Origin: Actinomycetota bacterium
GTDB taxonomy: Bacteria; Actinomycetota; Acidimicrobiia; Acidimicrobiales; Ilumatobacteraceae
Direction: 5' to 3'
Length of the DNA: 45,493 nt
Assembly: GCA_005793215.1 (NCBI GenBank)
Contig: SXPV01000085.1
Location: 1-45,493, forward strand
Numbering within the stretch: position 1 is the first letter of the stretch; the number at the start of each line of letters is the position of its first letter. Below are positions 1 to 10,072 of this stretch, piece by piece. The notes beneath the pieces were generated by a model. It was not told the DNA's origin. It saw nothing but the letters and a program-made list of their open reading frames with translations, and did no database searches. Made by a program: the position numbers and the translations under genes.

Positions 1-456
1 GCCCTCATCGTTTTGGATGAACCCGTTTCCGCCCTGGACGTGAGCATCCAAGCCGGTGTCGTGAACCTGTTCGATGATTTGCAGCAAAGACTCGGCATGT
101 CGTACGTGTTCATCGCCCATGATCTCTCCGTGGTCCGGCACATCGCTGACCGCGTGGCGGTGATGTACCTCGGCAAGATCATGGAGATCGGTCCGGCCGA
201 CCAGGTATACGAACGACCAACCCACCCGTATACCAAGGCCCTGCTCTCGGCCGTACCATTGCCGAATCCGCGTGTGGAGCGAGAACGTCATCGCATCATG
301 CTGGAGGGCGACGTGCCTTCGCCGGTGAATCCACCGTCGGGTTGTCGGTTCCGCACGCGCTGTTGGAAGGCCACCGACCTGTGCGCCATGCAGGAGCCCC
401 TGTTGCAGGTTCGCTCGAGCGGGCAGATGTCGGCTTGTCACCACCCCGAAGTGTGA
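1..456 (+). CDS. Oligopeptide/dipeptide ABC transporter ATP-binding protein, C-terminal part (5' truncated by window edge)
   Basis: Walker B ([15 protein letters not shown]), H-loop (FIAHDLSVV), and the Opp/Dpp C-terminal motif [12 protein letters not shown]...GCRFRTRCW; reading frame is open to the window edge. Confidence 0.93.
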   Translation, partial: ALIVLDEPVSALDVSIQAGVVNLFDDLQQRLGMSYVFIAHDLSVVRHIADRVAVMYLGKIMEIGPADQVYERPTHPYTKALLSAVPLPNPRVERERHRIMLEGDVPSPVNPPSGCRFRTRCWKATDLCAMQEPLLQVRSSGQMSACHHPEV

Positions 457-482
457 AGATGAAGCCTCGGTAGGCTGGAGCA

Positions 483-722
483 ATGCGTTCGGTCATCACT
501 ATCGTCACCGTCGTCGTCAATGTCGTGTCGATGGTGGGAATGATCGTGGGTGTGCTCCTCCATAGCGGTCGCGGTGGTGGACTGTCGGACATGTTCGGCG
601 GCGGTGGTGCGGCTGCACTCGGATCGGCTGCGGCAGAACGCAACCTGAATCGCATCACGACCGTGTTGGCTTTGGTGTGGATTCTGACGGTGACCGCACT
701 CGGCATCTTGCTGTCGGCCTGA
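483..722 (+). CDS. secG: Preprotein translocase subunit SecG
   Basis: 79 aa, two TM segments, central LLHSGRGGGLSDMFGGGG motif and C-terminal NRITTVLALVWI typical of SecG. Confidence 0.9.
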   Translation: MRSVITIVTVVVNVVSMVGMIVGVLLHSGRGGGLSDMFGGGGAAALGSAAAERNLNRITTVLALVWILTVTALGILLSA

Positions 723-789
723 TTGAGGCGCGTCCGGAAGCCCAACTGACCGGCGCAGTTTGGGCGATAGTTTGGTGGTCTCACACCAC

Positions 790-876
790 GTCGAAGTGGC
801 GAAATTGGCAGACGCACCAGCTTGAGGGGCTGGCGCTCGAAAGGGCGTGGGGGTTCAAGTCCCCCCTTCGACACCA
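790..876 (+). tRNA. tRNA-Leu (GAG anticodon), CCA encoded
   Basis: Acceptor stem GTCGAAG(790-796)/CTTCGAC(866-872); D-arm TGGCGAAATTGGCAGACGC; anticodon stem-loop CCAGC-TTGAGGG-GCTGG; long variable arm; GGGGGTTCAAGTCCCCC T-arm; encoded ACCA. Confidence 0.96.
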
Positions 877-919
877 CATGACGCTGATTCGCGTTGCCCG
901 AGAGCGAGACTAAAAGGCG

Positions 920-2284
920 ATGAGACGCACGAAGGTCATTGCCACCGTTGGACCGGCCTCGCTCGCGCCTGAGGTGATTGCTGGTCTCGTTGATGCCGGA
1001 GCCGATGTCCTGCGGATCAATTGTTCGCACGTGGAAACCGACGGCTTGCGGGAACGCATTCGCCTCGTTCGTTCGGTGCGACCACAAGCTGCACTCCTCG
1101 TGGACATTCAGGGTCCCAAATTGCGATACGGCGGCGAGCCCCGTGAATTGCGCGACGGCGATTCCACTGCATTCTCGTTCACCGAATTGGGACTTCCTGA
1201 ATCGCGTGCCACGGGTGATGGGGGACTGCGTGCGGGACAGCGGATTCTGCTCCATGATGGGCGCATCGAGACGGTCATCACCGACATCGTCGGGTCGTGG
1301 CCGAACGGGCGCATCAACGTCCGCGTGCTCCACGGCGGTGTGCTCCAGACGAACAAGGGTGTGAATTTGCCCGACACGGAAGTGGCGGGCAGCGTGCTTT
1401 CGGAGAAAGATCGAGCCGACCTCGAGGTAGCCCAGCGAGAGAACGTCGACTACGTCGCAGTCTCATTCGTGCAACGACCAAGCGATATCGACGAGGTTCG
1501 GACCATCCTTGGGCCAACGGCCCATGTCATCGCCAAGATCGAGCGCCCACAGGCGTTGGAACGAATCGATGAGATTTGTCGGGTCAGCAACGGTGTCATG
1601 GCGGCACGAGGCGACCTTGGCGTGGAACTGCCCTTCCAGGTGGTACCCGCAGCACAACACAAGATTGCCCGTACCGCGCTGCGCAACGGTGTCATCTCCA
1701 TCTGCGCAACGGAGATGTTGGAGTCGATGACCTCATCGTCGCGAGCAACGAGAGCGGAAGTGGCGGACGTGACGGGAGCCGTTCGTGACGGCTTCGATGC
1801 CGTCATGCTCTCTGGCGAGACTGCAGTCGGCATTGATCCAGTGCGAGCGGTGGAGGTGATGTGTGCAATCTGCGAAGCTGCCGAACGAGACGTGCAACTC
1901 CCGCCAATCTTCGCCGATGCCAATCCGTCGACCGCTGCCGTAACTGCCGCCGCAAGTTCATTGGCGCGTCGAGTCGGGGCCGATTCCTTGTTGTCCCTCA
2001 CGTACACCGGACACTCGGCGCATCTCTTGGCCGCGTGCCGACCAGGGTCGACCATCATTGCGGCAACGCCGAGCCCGGAAACCGCGAGAAAACTCCGCTT
2101 GGTGTGGGGGGTGCAGGCCGTGGTTGCCGAACGCGACGCGGACGTGGAAGTCGCCATTGGTGCGGGCCTGGCGGCTGCACGTTCCGAAGGCATGATTCGG
2201 CGTGGTGACAAGGTCGTGGTGTGCGCATCGCGCCTCAGTTTGCGTTCGGATGCCGACACCATCTGGCTGCACATCGAGCCCTAA
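920..2284 (+). CDS. pyk: Pyruvate kinase
   Basis: RRTKVIATVGPAS start, DIQGPKLR, KIERPQALERIDEI, GVMAARGDLGVELPF, ATEMLESM...TRAEVADV, DAVMLSGETAVG. Confidence 0.94.
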   Translation: MRRTKVIATVGPASLAPEVIAGLVDAGADVLRINCSHVETDGLRERIRLVRSVRPQAALLVDIQGPKLRYGGEPRELRDGDSTAFSFTELGLPESRATGDGGLRAGQRILLHDGRIETVITDIVGSWPNGRINVRVLHGGVLQTNKGVNLPDTEVAGSVLSEKDRADLEVAQRENVDYVAVSFVQRPSDIDEVRTILGPTAHVIAKIERPQALERIDEICRVSNGVMAARGDLGVELPFQVVPAAQHKIARTALRNGVISICATEMLESMTSSSRATRAEVADVTGAVRDGFDAVMLSGETAVGIDPVRAVEVMCAICEAAERDVQLPPIFADANPSTAAVTAAASSLARRVGADSLLSLTYTGHSAHLLAACRPGSTIIAATPSPETARKLRLVWGVQAVVAERDADVEVAIGAGLAAARSEGMIRRGDKVVVCASRLSLRSDADTIWLHIEP

Positions 2285-2293
2285 AGTACGTTC

Positions 2294-2872
2294 ATGGCTG
2301 AAACCTCGAACAAACCAGCGGAGCGCGCGGAGTTTCGTTCGTTCCAAGAATCGACCAAGGACGACTGGTCGATCATCATGCGTCAGATTGGTGCGACGCA
2401 GAACATGGTGGCAGAGAACGCCTTGCACCTGCTGCGGTGCCTCGCCAGTGACCATGGCGGTTTTCCGGTGACTCGCCTCGAACACTCGCTCCAAACGGCA
2501 ACGCGTGCAGAGGCCGATGGCCGCGACGAGGAGTACGTGATGTGCGCACTCCTGCACGACATCGGCGACACCCTCGCGCCGTTCAACCATCCCTATATCG
2601 CATCCACGATGGTGAAGCCACTCGTCAGCGAGGCAAACCATTTCATGGTTGCCCAGCACGGGATTTTTCAGGGTTACTACTTTTGGCATCACATTGGATT
2701 GGATCAACATGCTCGGGAGGCCTTTCGTGACTCGCCGTACTTCGAGTACACGGAGGAGTTCTGCGCCAAGTACGACTCACCAGCGTTCGACCCCGATTAT
2801 GTCAGCGCGCCACTCGAACACTTTGAGCCAATGCTGCGACAATTCTTCGCCCATCGTTCATCAACCCCGTAA
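2294..2872 (+). CDS. HD-domain protein (phosphohydrolase or PhnZ/MIOX-like mixed-valent diiron oxygenase)
   Basis: RLEHSLQTAT...ALLHDIGD HD motif, further HGIFQGYYFWHH histidines, C-terminal CAKYDSPAFDPDY. Confidence 0.8.
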   Translation: MAETSNKPAERAEFRSFQESTKDDWSIIMRQIGATQNMVAENALHLLRCLASDHGGFPVTRLEHSLQTATRAEADGRDEEYVMCALLHDIGDTLAPFNHPYIASTMVKPLVSEANHFMVAQHGIFQGYYFWHHIGLDQHAREAFRDSPYFEYTEEFCAKYDSPAFDPDYVSAPLEHFEPMLRQFFAHRSSTP

Positions 2873-4161
2873 TGCCCACCTGGCGTAACTGGGCAGGCAG
2901 TGTTCGAGTTTCACCCAGTCGGCTGACGCGACCCAACAGCGTCGCTGAAATCCAGACCATCATCCGCAGTGCTCGACCGGGCAGCCGGATTCGAATGACG
3001 GGGAGCGGTCACAGTTTCACCCCCATTGCGGTTACCCGGGATGTCTTGTTGCAGCCCTCTGATTTTGGCGATGGTGTCGGTATCGACAGCAAGCGTCTCG
3101 TTGCAAGGATTCCCGCAGGCATGACCCTGAGCGAGGTGAACGAACACCTTGCGCTCGCTGGTTTCGCGCTCATCAACATGGGCGACATCACCGCCCAGAC
3201 GATGGCAGGTTCGATTTCCACATCCACGCACGGCACCGGGCTGGCGTTCACCGGGTTGGCCGGTCAAGTGGAGGGTTTCGGCTTGGTGACGGCCGACGGC
3301 ACTCACATGGATTGTTCAGCCTCCGAGCATCCTGATGTGTGGCGACTCGGACGAGTCGCTCTCGGTGCACTCGGGATTCTCACCTATGTCGATATGCGAA
3401 TCGTTCCTACCTTCCGATTGCATGCAGTAGAAGAGCCACGGCGATTGGACGACGTTCTTTCGAACTTCGATCGAATCATCACCAGTACTGATCATTTCGA
3501 GTTCTACTGGATTCCCCATACGAGATGGGCCCTCACCAAGACCAACACGCGAACCCAGGACCAGGCTCAACCACGACCGCGGGTGGGGAGGTGGTGGAAC
3601 AAGACCGTGATGGAGAACTACGCATTCGGCGCCGTGTGCGCAGCAGGAAGAGTGGCGCCATCGTTGATTCCGCGTCTGGCCACTGCACTGCCGTCAAGTG
3701 GTCGACAGGAGTTCACCGAAGCGAGTCACACGGTCTTTGCCACGCGTCGACTGGTGAAGTTCCACGAGATGGAGTACTCGATACCACGTCAGCATCTGGT
3801 GACGGCACTCCAGCACGTCGTCGATGCTGTGGAGCGTTCGAACCTGAAGATCAGTTTCCCCGTGGAAGTGCGAGTGACCGGTCCCGACGATGTGCCGCTT
3901 TCCACCTCATTCGGTCGCGAGTCGGCGTACATTGCGGTGCACATGTACAAGGGAATGCCCTACGAGAGATACTTCCGAATGGTGGAAGAAATATTGTCGA
4001 CATTCGAGGGGCGTCCGCACTGGGGAAAGATACACTTTCAAAGTGCTGAAACCCTGCGGTCGCGCTACGAACATTTCGACGCATTCCGCGAGATTCGCGA
4101 GCGACTCGACCCGAACGGCGTCTTTCTCAACGAGTACGTCGAACGAGTGCTTGGGGCATGA
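2872..4161 (+). CDS. FAD-linked D-arabinono-1,4-lactone / L-gulonolactone oxidase family protein
   Basis: FAD-binding GSGHSFTPIA, STSTHGTG, C-terminal HWGKIHF and LDPNGVFLNEY motifs of the aldonolactone oxidase (VAO) family. Confidence 0.9.
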   Translation: MPTWRNWAGSVRVSPSRLTRPNSVAEIQTIIRSARPGSRIRMTGSGHSFTPIAVTRDVLLQPSDFGDGVGIDSKRLVARIPAGMTLSEVNEHLALAGFALINMGDITAQTMAGSISTSTHGTGLAFTGLAGQVEGFGLVTADGTHMDCSASEHPDVWRLGRVALGALGILTYVDMRIVPTFRLHAVEEPRRLDDVLSNFDRIITSTDHFEFYWIPHTRWALTKTNTRTQDQAQPRPRVGRWWNKTVMENYAFGAVCAAGRVAPSLIPRLATALPSSGRQEFTEASHTVFATRRLVKFHEMEYSIPRQHLVTALQHVVDAVERSNLKISFPVEVRVTGPDDVPLSTSFGRESAYIAVHMYKGMPYERYFRMVEEILSTFEGRPHWGKIHFQSAETLRSRYEHFDAFREIRERLDPNGVFLNEYVERVLGA

Positions 4162-4191
4162 AATCCCGACATTCCTGATCGCAGCCGCACT

Positions 4192-5370
4192 CTGAGCACC
4201 TTCTCCGCACTCGGAATTGCCGAGACATTGATCGCCGGGATGTCCCGCCGCGGGATCACCGAACCGACGCCCATTCAAACCATGACGATTCCGGATGGTC
4301 TGGCGGGCAAGGATGTTTGCGGGAAGGCGCCGACCGGTTCCGGCAAGACCATTGCCTTTGGCTTGGTGTTGGTGTCGAGACTGAAACGAGCCAAACCGTC
4401 CGCACCAACAGGCTTGGTGCTCGTACCGACTCGTGAGCTGGCTTCGCAGGTGTGCGATGAGATCGATCTCCTCGACTCCAGTCGCTCCTTGCGGGCTACG
4501 GCAGTGTTCGGCGGGGCAGGCTACGGACCACAGCTGCGCCGCATCGGTTCTGCCAGCGTGGTGGTGGCAACCCCGGGTCGCCTGGAGGATCTCATCAGTC
4601 GTCGGGACATCGATCTTCGGTCGGTGCAAATCGCGGTACTGGATGAAGCCGATCGAATGGCCGACATGGGATTCCTTCCTGCGGTCAAGAAGATCCTCGA
4701 TCGCCTACCGGCGTCGCGGCAGGTGATGCTCTTTTCGGCCACGCTCGACGGGGCGGTGTCGGAACTGATCCAGCGTTACCAGAAGAATCCGGTACGCCAC
4801 GATGCCAGTTCGCCGGAGTCGGAACCCGACATTGAGCACGTTTTCGAATTGGTTCCCAAGGACAAACGTTTGCGTCGCATCGCTGAGCTCCTGGATGAAC
4901 ATTCGCAAATCATCGTGTTCTGTCGAACCAAGCATGGTTCCGATCGTGTCGCCCGACAGTTGGAGGCGGACGATGCCCGCTGCGCCGTCATTCATGGCAA
5001 TCGCAGCCAGGCGCAACGTGAGCGAGCGCTAGAGGATTTCCGTGATGGTCGCGCTCGGATTCTCGTAGCCACCGATGTCGCCGCACGAGGTATTCATATC
5101 GATGATGTTCCATGCGTAGTGCACTGGGACCCGCCGGACGATCCCAAGGACTACGTTCACCGATCCGGTCGTACGGGTCGAGCCGGAGCGCGAGGCGTTG
5201 TGGTGTCGCTGGTGGATCCGTCACAACGACGTTCGGTGGTTCGCGACATGCGCAGTATCGGTATCGACGTCCAGTTCGTCGATGGTAAGCCACCCGTGCG
5301 CACGCGTCCCGGAGAATTGGGTTGGCTGGCCAAGCGTGCTCCGCGAGCAATGGAAGCGACGTCGGTGTAA
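4192..5370 (+). CDS. DEAD-box RNA helicase (start likely CTG at 4192; ORF track starts at TTG 4228)
   Basis: Q motif FSALG...EPTPIQ, APTGSGKT, VLDEADRMADMGF, SAT, HRSGRTGRAG. Confidence 0.93.
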   Translation: MSTFSALGIAETLIAGMSRRGITEPTPIQTMTIPDGLAGKDVCGKAPTGSGKTIAFGLVLVSRLKRAKPSAPTGLVLVPTRELASQVCDEIDLLDSSRSLRATAVFGGAGYGPQLRRIGSASVVVATPGRLEDLISRRDIDLRSVQIAVLDEADRMADMGFLPAVKKILDRLPASRQVMLFSATLDGAVSELIQRYQKNPVRHDASSPESEPDIEHVFELVPKDKRLRRIAELLDEHSQIIVFCRTKHGSDRVARQLEADDARCAVIHGNRSQAQRERALEDFRDGRARILVATDVAARGIHIDDVPCVVHWDPPDDPKDYVHRSGRTGRAGARGVVVSLVDPSQRRSVVRDMRSIGIDVQFVDGKPPVRTRPGELGWLAKRAPRAMEATSV

Positions 5371-5386
5371 ACGAAGGGTTTGCGGG

Positions 5387-7687
5387 TCAGCCAAAGACGA
5401 TGTCTTGTGGTCGAACCGGGACACGAGCCAAGTCCTTGCCAGTGGCATCGCGAATTGCGGCCACGATGGCAGGCGTCACCGAGATGCACGGTGGCTCACC
5501 GATTCCTTTTGCACCGAGTGGAGCCTGAGGCTCGGGTTCTTCGATCATGCTCACGACCACGTCCGGAGCATCGAGCGCCGTCGGCAACAAGTAGTCGGTG
5601 AATGACGGATTTCGCATCTTGCCATCCACGAGCACGATCTCTTCCATCACGGCCAAACCCAGGCCCTGAGCGATACCACCCTCCACCTGGCCGAGTGCTG
5701 CAAGCGGATTCAACACTCGACCAACATCTTGCGCAGTGGCAACCTGCACCACCTTGACGAGACCCAACTCCGTATCGACGTCCACGACGGCACGGTGGGC
5801 GACGAAGGCGAACGCCACGTGACAGTTTCCCTGACCGTTTTCATCGAGTTCCTCAGTCGCGCGATGGTGATGTTCGAATGTTTCGTCCAACACCAAATCT
5901 CGACTTGCTGTGGCGACACTGATTCGCAGTGCGCCCATGGTGTCAACCACATCGGTTCCGTTGATGGCGAGTCGTAGCGAATCGATGTTGTGAACGGCAG
6001 CAACATGCTCAAACAATCGTTCGCGCACTACGCGACATGCACCATCGACAGCGCCACCACTCATCCAGGTTTGGCGTGAGGCAGACGTACTGCCCGCACT
6101 GCCGATGGCGGTGGAGATGGGTTCGAGGAGAACCGTGTCCACCCCCAAGACCGATCGGGCAATCTGTTGTGCCAGCACCACGAATCCTTGGCCAACTTCG
6201 GCGGTGGCAAACTGCAGGGTGACCACACCATCGGCGAGGCGACAGCGGGCAGTGGCATAGTCATCGAAGCCCTCGCTGTACATGAGGTTCTTCATCGAAA
6301 CACCCCAGCCGATCCCTCGTTTGATGTTCGATGTGCGTGCCGTTAGACCCGAGCCACCCGGCAACGCCAGCACATCGGGTGTTTCCGCGAGGGCGGATGG
6401 CAGGGGTAGCGCAGCGGTTTCGCGGATGCAGCGTTCAACCGGAGCGACACTCTCCATCACTTGTCCGGTGATGAGTTTGTCCCCGGTAGTCATGGCGTTC
6501 TTGAGACGGATCTCGACAGGATCCATTCCGCACGCGGCAGCCAGCTTGTCCATTTGGGACTCGTGGGCAAAGCACGCTTGCACCACGCCAAAACCGCGCA
6601 TCGCTCCGCACGGGGGATTGTTGGATCTCACGGCATAGCCGTCCACCGTTGCGATGTCGCACGTGTACGGACCTTGCATATGGGTAACGGCATTGATCAA
6701 CACCGCCGACGACGTGGATGCATACGCACCACCATCCAGCACGACACGCGCCTCCACGCGGCGCAAAGTGCCGTCACGGTCGGCATGGTGGCGCATGAAG
6801 ATGCGCGCCGGATGGCGGTGGATGTGTCCGAAGAAGGATTCTTCGCGTCCGTACTGCATCTTTATCGGTCGACCTGTCTTGAGAGCGAGAAGACAGCAAT
6901 GCACTTGCAGGCTGATGTCTTCCCGACCACCAAAGGCGCCGCCGACGCCGCCCAGGGTGAGCCGAACGTTGCTCGTGGGCAGGTTGAGGCACGCGGCAAT
7001 CTGTTTTTGATCCTCGTGCAGCCATTGAGTGGCAACGAAAAGTTCGATACCACCACCGTCGTCATCGGGTAACGCCAGTGCAGCCTCGAGTCCGAGGAAG
7101 GCTTGGTCCTGCATGCCGATCTCGTACGTTCCCTCCACGACGACTTCTCCGGTGAAGTTCTGATCCCCGCGTATCACTCGTTGTCTGCGAATGACGTTGC
7201 CATCAGGATGAATTGCCGGGAATGATCCTGCGATGGCGTCCTCGGCATCGACGAGCGGACGAAGCACTTCGTACTCCACGCGAATGGCGGCGAGTGCCCG
7301 GCGTGCGGTTTCCGGGTGATCGGCGGCAACCGCTGCCACGGGCTCTCCGGCGTAACGAACGACGTCCCTAGCGAACACCGGCTGGTCGCTGGCGATGAGA
7401 CCGTAGGTGAGTTGGCCCGGAACGTCGTCCGCGGTGATGACGGCACTCACTCCGTTGATGGCAAGAGCACCCGATACATCGATGGAGCGAATCGCGGCGT
7501 GAGGGTGTGGGCTGCGCAGGGTGGCGCCCCACAGCATGTTGTCTGCCCAGGCATCGGATGAGAACGCAAATCTGCCCTGCACCTTTGGAAGTCCATCCGG
7601 TCGCAATGCCGAAGTCCCCAGCACACCTCGAGACGTGGTGGCTGTGCCGGTGTTGGTTCGGGTGGTCGTTGATGCAGACGGCGTCAC
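5387..7687 (-). CDS. Molybdopterin-binding large subunit of xanthine dehydrogenase/Mo hydroxylase family
   Basis: GGVGGAFGGREDIS, CGAMRGFG, C-terminal GAKGIGEPP; GTG start 7687 overlaps the upstream TGA by 4 bp and is in frame (2301 nt). Confidence 0.92.
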   Translation of the reverse strand: MTPSASTTTRTNTGTATTSRGVLGTSALRPDGLPKVQGRFAFSSDAWADNMLWGATLRSPHPHAAIRSIDVSGALAINGVSAVITADDVPGQLTYGLIASDQPVFARDVVRYAGEPVAAVAADHPETARRALAAIRVEYEVLRPLVDAEDAIAGSFPAIHPDGNVIRRQRVIRGDQNFTGEVVVEGTYEIGMQDQAFLGLEAALALPDDDGGGIELFVATQWLHEDQKQIAACLNLPTSNVRLTLGGVGGAFGGREDISLQVHCCLLALKTGRPIKMQYGREESFFGHIHRHPARIFMRHHADRDGTLRRVEARVVLDGGAYASTSSAVLINAVTHMQGPYTCDIATVDGYAVRSNNPPCGAMRGFGVVQACFAHESQMDKLAAACGMDPVEIRLKNAMTTGDKLITGQVMESVAPVERCIRETAALPLPSALAETPDVLALPGGSGLTARTSNIKRGIGWGVSMKNLMYSEGFDDYATARCRLADGVVTLQFATAEVGQGFVVLAQQIARSVLGVDTVLLEPISTAIGSAGSTSASRQTWMSGGAVDGACRVVRERLFEHVAAVHNIDSLRLAINGTDVVDTMGALRISVATASRDLVLDETFEHHHRATEELDENGQGNCHVAFAFVAHRAVVDVDTELGLVKVVQVATAQDVGRVLNPLAALGQVEGGIAQGLGLAVMEEIVLVDGKMRNPSFTDYLLPTALDAPDVVVSMIEEPEPQAPLGAKGIGEPPCISVTPAIVAAIRDATGKDLARVPVRPQDIVFG

Positions 7688-8190
7688 TCGTGAACCTGTT
7701 CCTGTCGGGCATCCCGGGCTTGGCGAACCGCCTCGAAGATTCGTCCGTAGCCGGTGCATCGACAAATGTTGCCGCTGATGGCCTCCCGAATCTCCAACTC
7801 GTTGGGTGTTGGATTGCGATCCAGGAGATGGTGCACAGCCACGATCAGGCCGGGTGTGCAGAACCCGCACTGCACACCACCGGCATCGACGAACGAACGT
7901 TGTACGTCCGTGGGTTCACCGTCGGGCGAGAGACCCTCCACGGTGACAATGTCCGCCTCCACTGCAGTAGCGGCCATGACGAGGCAAGCGCACACGGCCT
8001 CACCATCCATGATCACGGTGCACGACCCGCACTCGCCCTGCTCACACGCGCCCTTGGTACCCGGAAGTCCGAGCCGCTCCCTCAGCACGTACAACAGGCT
8101 TTCACCCACCCATGCATCTTGCACTTGGTGGGACATCCCATTGACGGTGAGAGAAAAGAACTCGTTCCCGGACTGTTGCGGCGTCGTCAT
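7684..8190 (-). CDS. 2Fe-2S iron-sulfur subunit of Mo hydroxylase
   Basis: CEQGECGSCTV and CGFCTPG...NICRCTGY motifs. Confidence 0.95.
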   Translation of the reverse strand: MTTPQQSGNEFFSLTVNGMSHQVQDAWVGESLLYVLRERLGLPGTKGACEQGECGSCTVIMDGEAVCACLVMAATAVEADIVTVEGLSPDGEPTDVQRSFVDAGGVQCGFCTPGLIVAVHHLLDRNPTPNELEIREAISGNICRCTGYGRIFEAVRQARDARQEQVHE

Positions 8191-9062
8191 CGCGCATCAC
8201 CTCCACTGGCATTCGAGGACGCCGCCCGCAAGAGGAGACGTTCGGCGAGAACCGCCACCGCGTGTCGTCGATACGCAGCCGTCGAGCGATGATCGTCGAT
8301 TGGAGCACACTCCATGGCGGCTCTCCGACCAAACTCCTGGGCGATCCTTGGTGTGACCGCTAGTGGTCCACGAAGTGACAGAGCATCGGCCAACCACGAT
8401 TCCGCCACTCGTGCCCGAACGACGGTGGGTGCTACCGCCCCGAAGGCGAGACGAACACTGCCACCCTCGGAATCATGCACCAGGCAGGCAGAGGCAACCG
8501 AGATAACCATTGCATTACGTGTGCCGACCTTGGCATAGCCCTGGAAACCGCGTGTGAGGGGAATGGACACCGCCGTAATGAGTTCATCTGGTCGGCGCGC
8601 ATTGCGCTTGACCCCCAGCATGAAGTCATGAATCGACACGTCACGAGACCCGGTGGAACCTTGCAAATGCACGACGGCATCGCAGGCACTCAGCACGGGG
8701 AGGCCGTCTCCCGCTGGAGAGCAGGTTCCGAGGTTGCCGCCAAGTGATCCTGCGGCCCGGATTTGGGGTGAGCCGACGGTACGAGCGGCCTCGGCAAGTG
8801 CGGGCAACAGGTCGCACAGCGGGCTGCGTTCGAGTTCCGCGTAGGGAACTCCGGCGCCGAGTCGCATGATGCGCGACTCGTCATCGACATGCCAGCGTCG
8901 CAGTTCGGAGACTCGCCGTAACGCAATGACGTCACCGACACCCGTTCGGTTGAGGTTGACCTCCACCATCACATCGGTGCCACCCTGCAACAATCGTGCG
9001 GCCGGATACTCACGAAGTGCAGTGACGACCTCGTCGATGGAGGTGGCGTTGATGACGGTCAT
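8187..9062 (-). CDS. FAD-binding subunit of Mo hydroxylase
   Basis: [12 protein letters not shown] and [20 protein letters not shown] motifs; ATG at 9062 in frame and overlapping the previous stop. Confidence 0.93.
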   Translation of the reverse strand: MTVINATSIDEVVTALREYPAARLLQGGTDVMVEVNLNRTGVGDVIALRRVSELRRWHVDDESRIMRLGAGVPYAELERSPLCDLLPALAEAARTVGSPQIRAAGSLGGNLGTCSPAGDGLPVLSACDAVVHLQGSTGSRDVSIHDFMLGVKRNARRPDELITAVSIPLTRGFQGYAKVGTRNAMVISVASACLVHDSEGGSVRLAFGAVAPTVVRARVAESWLADALSLRGPLAVTPRIAQEFGRRAAMECAPIDDHRSTAAYRRHAVAVLAERLLLRAASSNASGGDAR

Positions 9063-10072
9063 AGCGACGGCGACCATCCCGAGAAGGCATCGATCATCGC
9101 TCTGACATCGCCAAGTGGATAAAGGATCGGGCAGGTGGCCCCATTGCGCATGTAGTGAGTTACTTGTTCTCGAGCATCCTGCGGCGTTCCACTGGCGGTG
9201 AGCATCTGCACGATCTCGTCCGGGACGTGTTTGGCGGCTGCCTCCACCTGCTCGTGGGTAGCCGGCCACGTCAGCACGCTTCCCACCTTGTCAAGGATGG
9301 TCTGGGGGACACCGGAAGCCTTCATGATGTGCGGTTGTTGTCCGAGGTATTGCGTCACCATCAATCGAGCCATGTCGAGTGCGGTGGCACGATCCTCGTG
9401 GACACTGCACACCACCAACTGTGGTCGGTCGATGGAAGCCAATGAACGCCCGGCTTTGTCGGCTCCTCGTTGGAGTGCTTCGATCGCCTGTGCGTTGTAC
9501 TCCGGCGACACCAAGTAGTTGAGGACGACACCATCGGCGATCTCACCGGTGAGTTCCATCATCTGCATGCCCGTGGCACCGATGTAGATGGGGACGTCCT
9601 TCTTGCGACGTTCCTGATACACGTAGTCGAGTTCCACGCCATCGAGGTGGACGAACTCACCATGCATGGTGACGGTCTCGTTGTTCAGGAGTGCTCGCAC
9701 AGCGGTGACGATCTCACGCATCGCGCGTAGTGGCTTGCTTCGGGTGATGCCAACCTTGGCCGCCAGAGGATCCCACCAAGCGCCAATTCCCAACAACACT
9801 CGTCCCGGCGCGAGATCGTCGAGGGTGCTGAACGTGGCTGCCAAGCGAGCGGGGTTGCGGCTCCAACAGTCGACGACGCCCGAGCCGACCTTGAGGGTGG
9901 AGGTGACGGACGCAAATGCCGCCATGGGTACCGTTGCCTCGCGAACCAGTCGGCTCTCGGCCTGCCAGACCGCTTCGAAACCCTTCGATTCGGCATACTT
10001 GGCGAACTCCATTCCCTCGGAGATCCGGTGAGCATCCTGGAGGTACAGGGCAACTCGTGACGATGTGGTCAT
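9059..10072 (-). CDS. LLM-class (luciferase-like) flavin/F420-dependent oxidoreductase
   Basis: TIM-barrel LLM signatures: [77 protein letters not shown]. Confidence 0.9.
   Translation of the reverse strand: MTTSSRVALYLQDAHRISEGMEFAKYAESKGFEAVWQAESRLVREATVPMAAFASVTSTLKVGSGVVDCWSRNPARLAATFSTLDDLAPGRVLLGIGAWWDPLAAKVGITRSKPLRAMREIVTAVRALLNNETVTMHGEFVHLDGVELDYVYQERRKKDVPIYIGATGMQMMELTGEIADGVVLNYLVSPEYNAQAIEALQRGADKAGRSLASIDRPQLVVCSVHEDRATALDMARLMVTQYLGQQPHIMKASGVPQTILDKVGSVLTWPATHEQVEAAAKHVPDEIVQMLTASGTPQDAREQVTHYMRNGATCPILYPLGDVRAMIDAFSGWSPSL

Noticed and set aside
463-476. Small hairpin AGCCT-CGGT-AGGCT between oppF and secG
   Set aside because: Five-bp stem without a T-tract; could occur by chance.
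296-1333. Long minus-strand ORF (345 aa) opposite oppF/secG/tRNA/pyk
   Set aside because: Runs antisense across a tRNA and three well-supported genes; low-complexity composition; typical high-GC shadow ORF.
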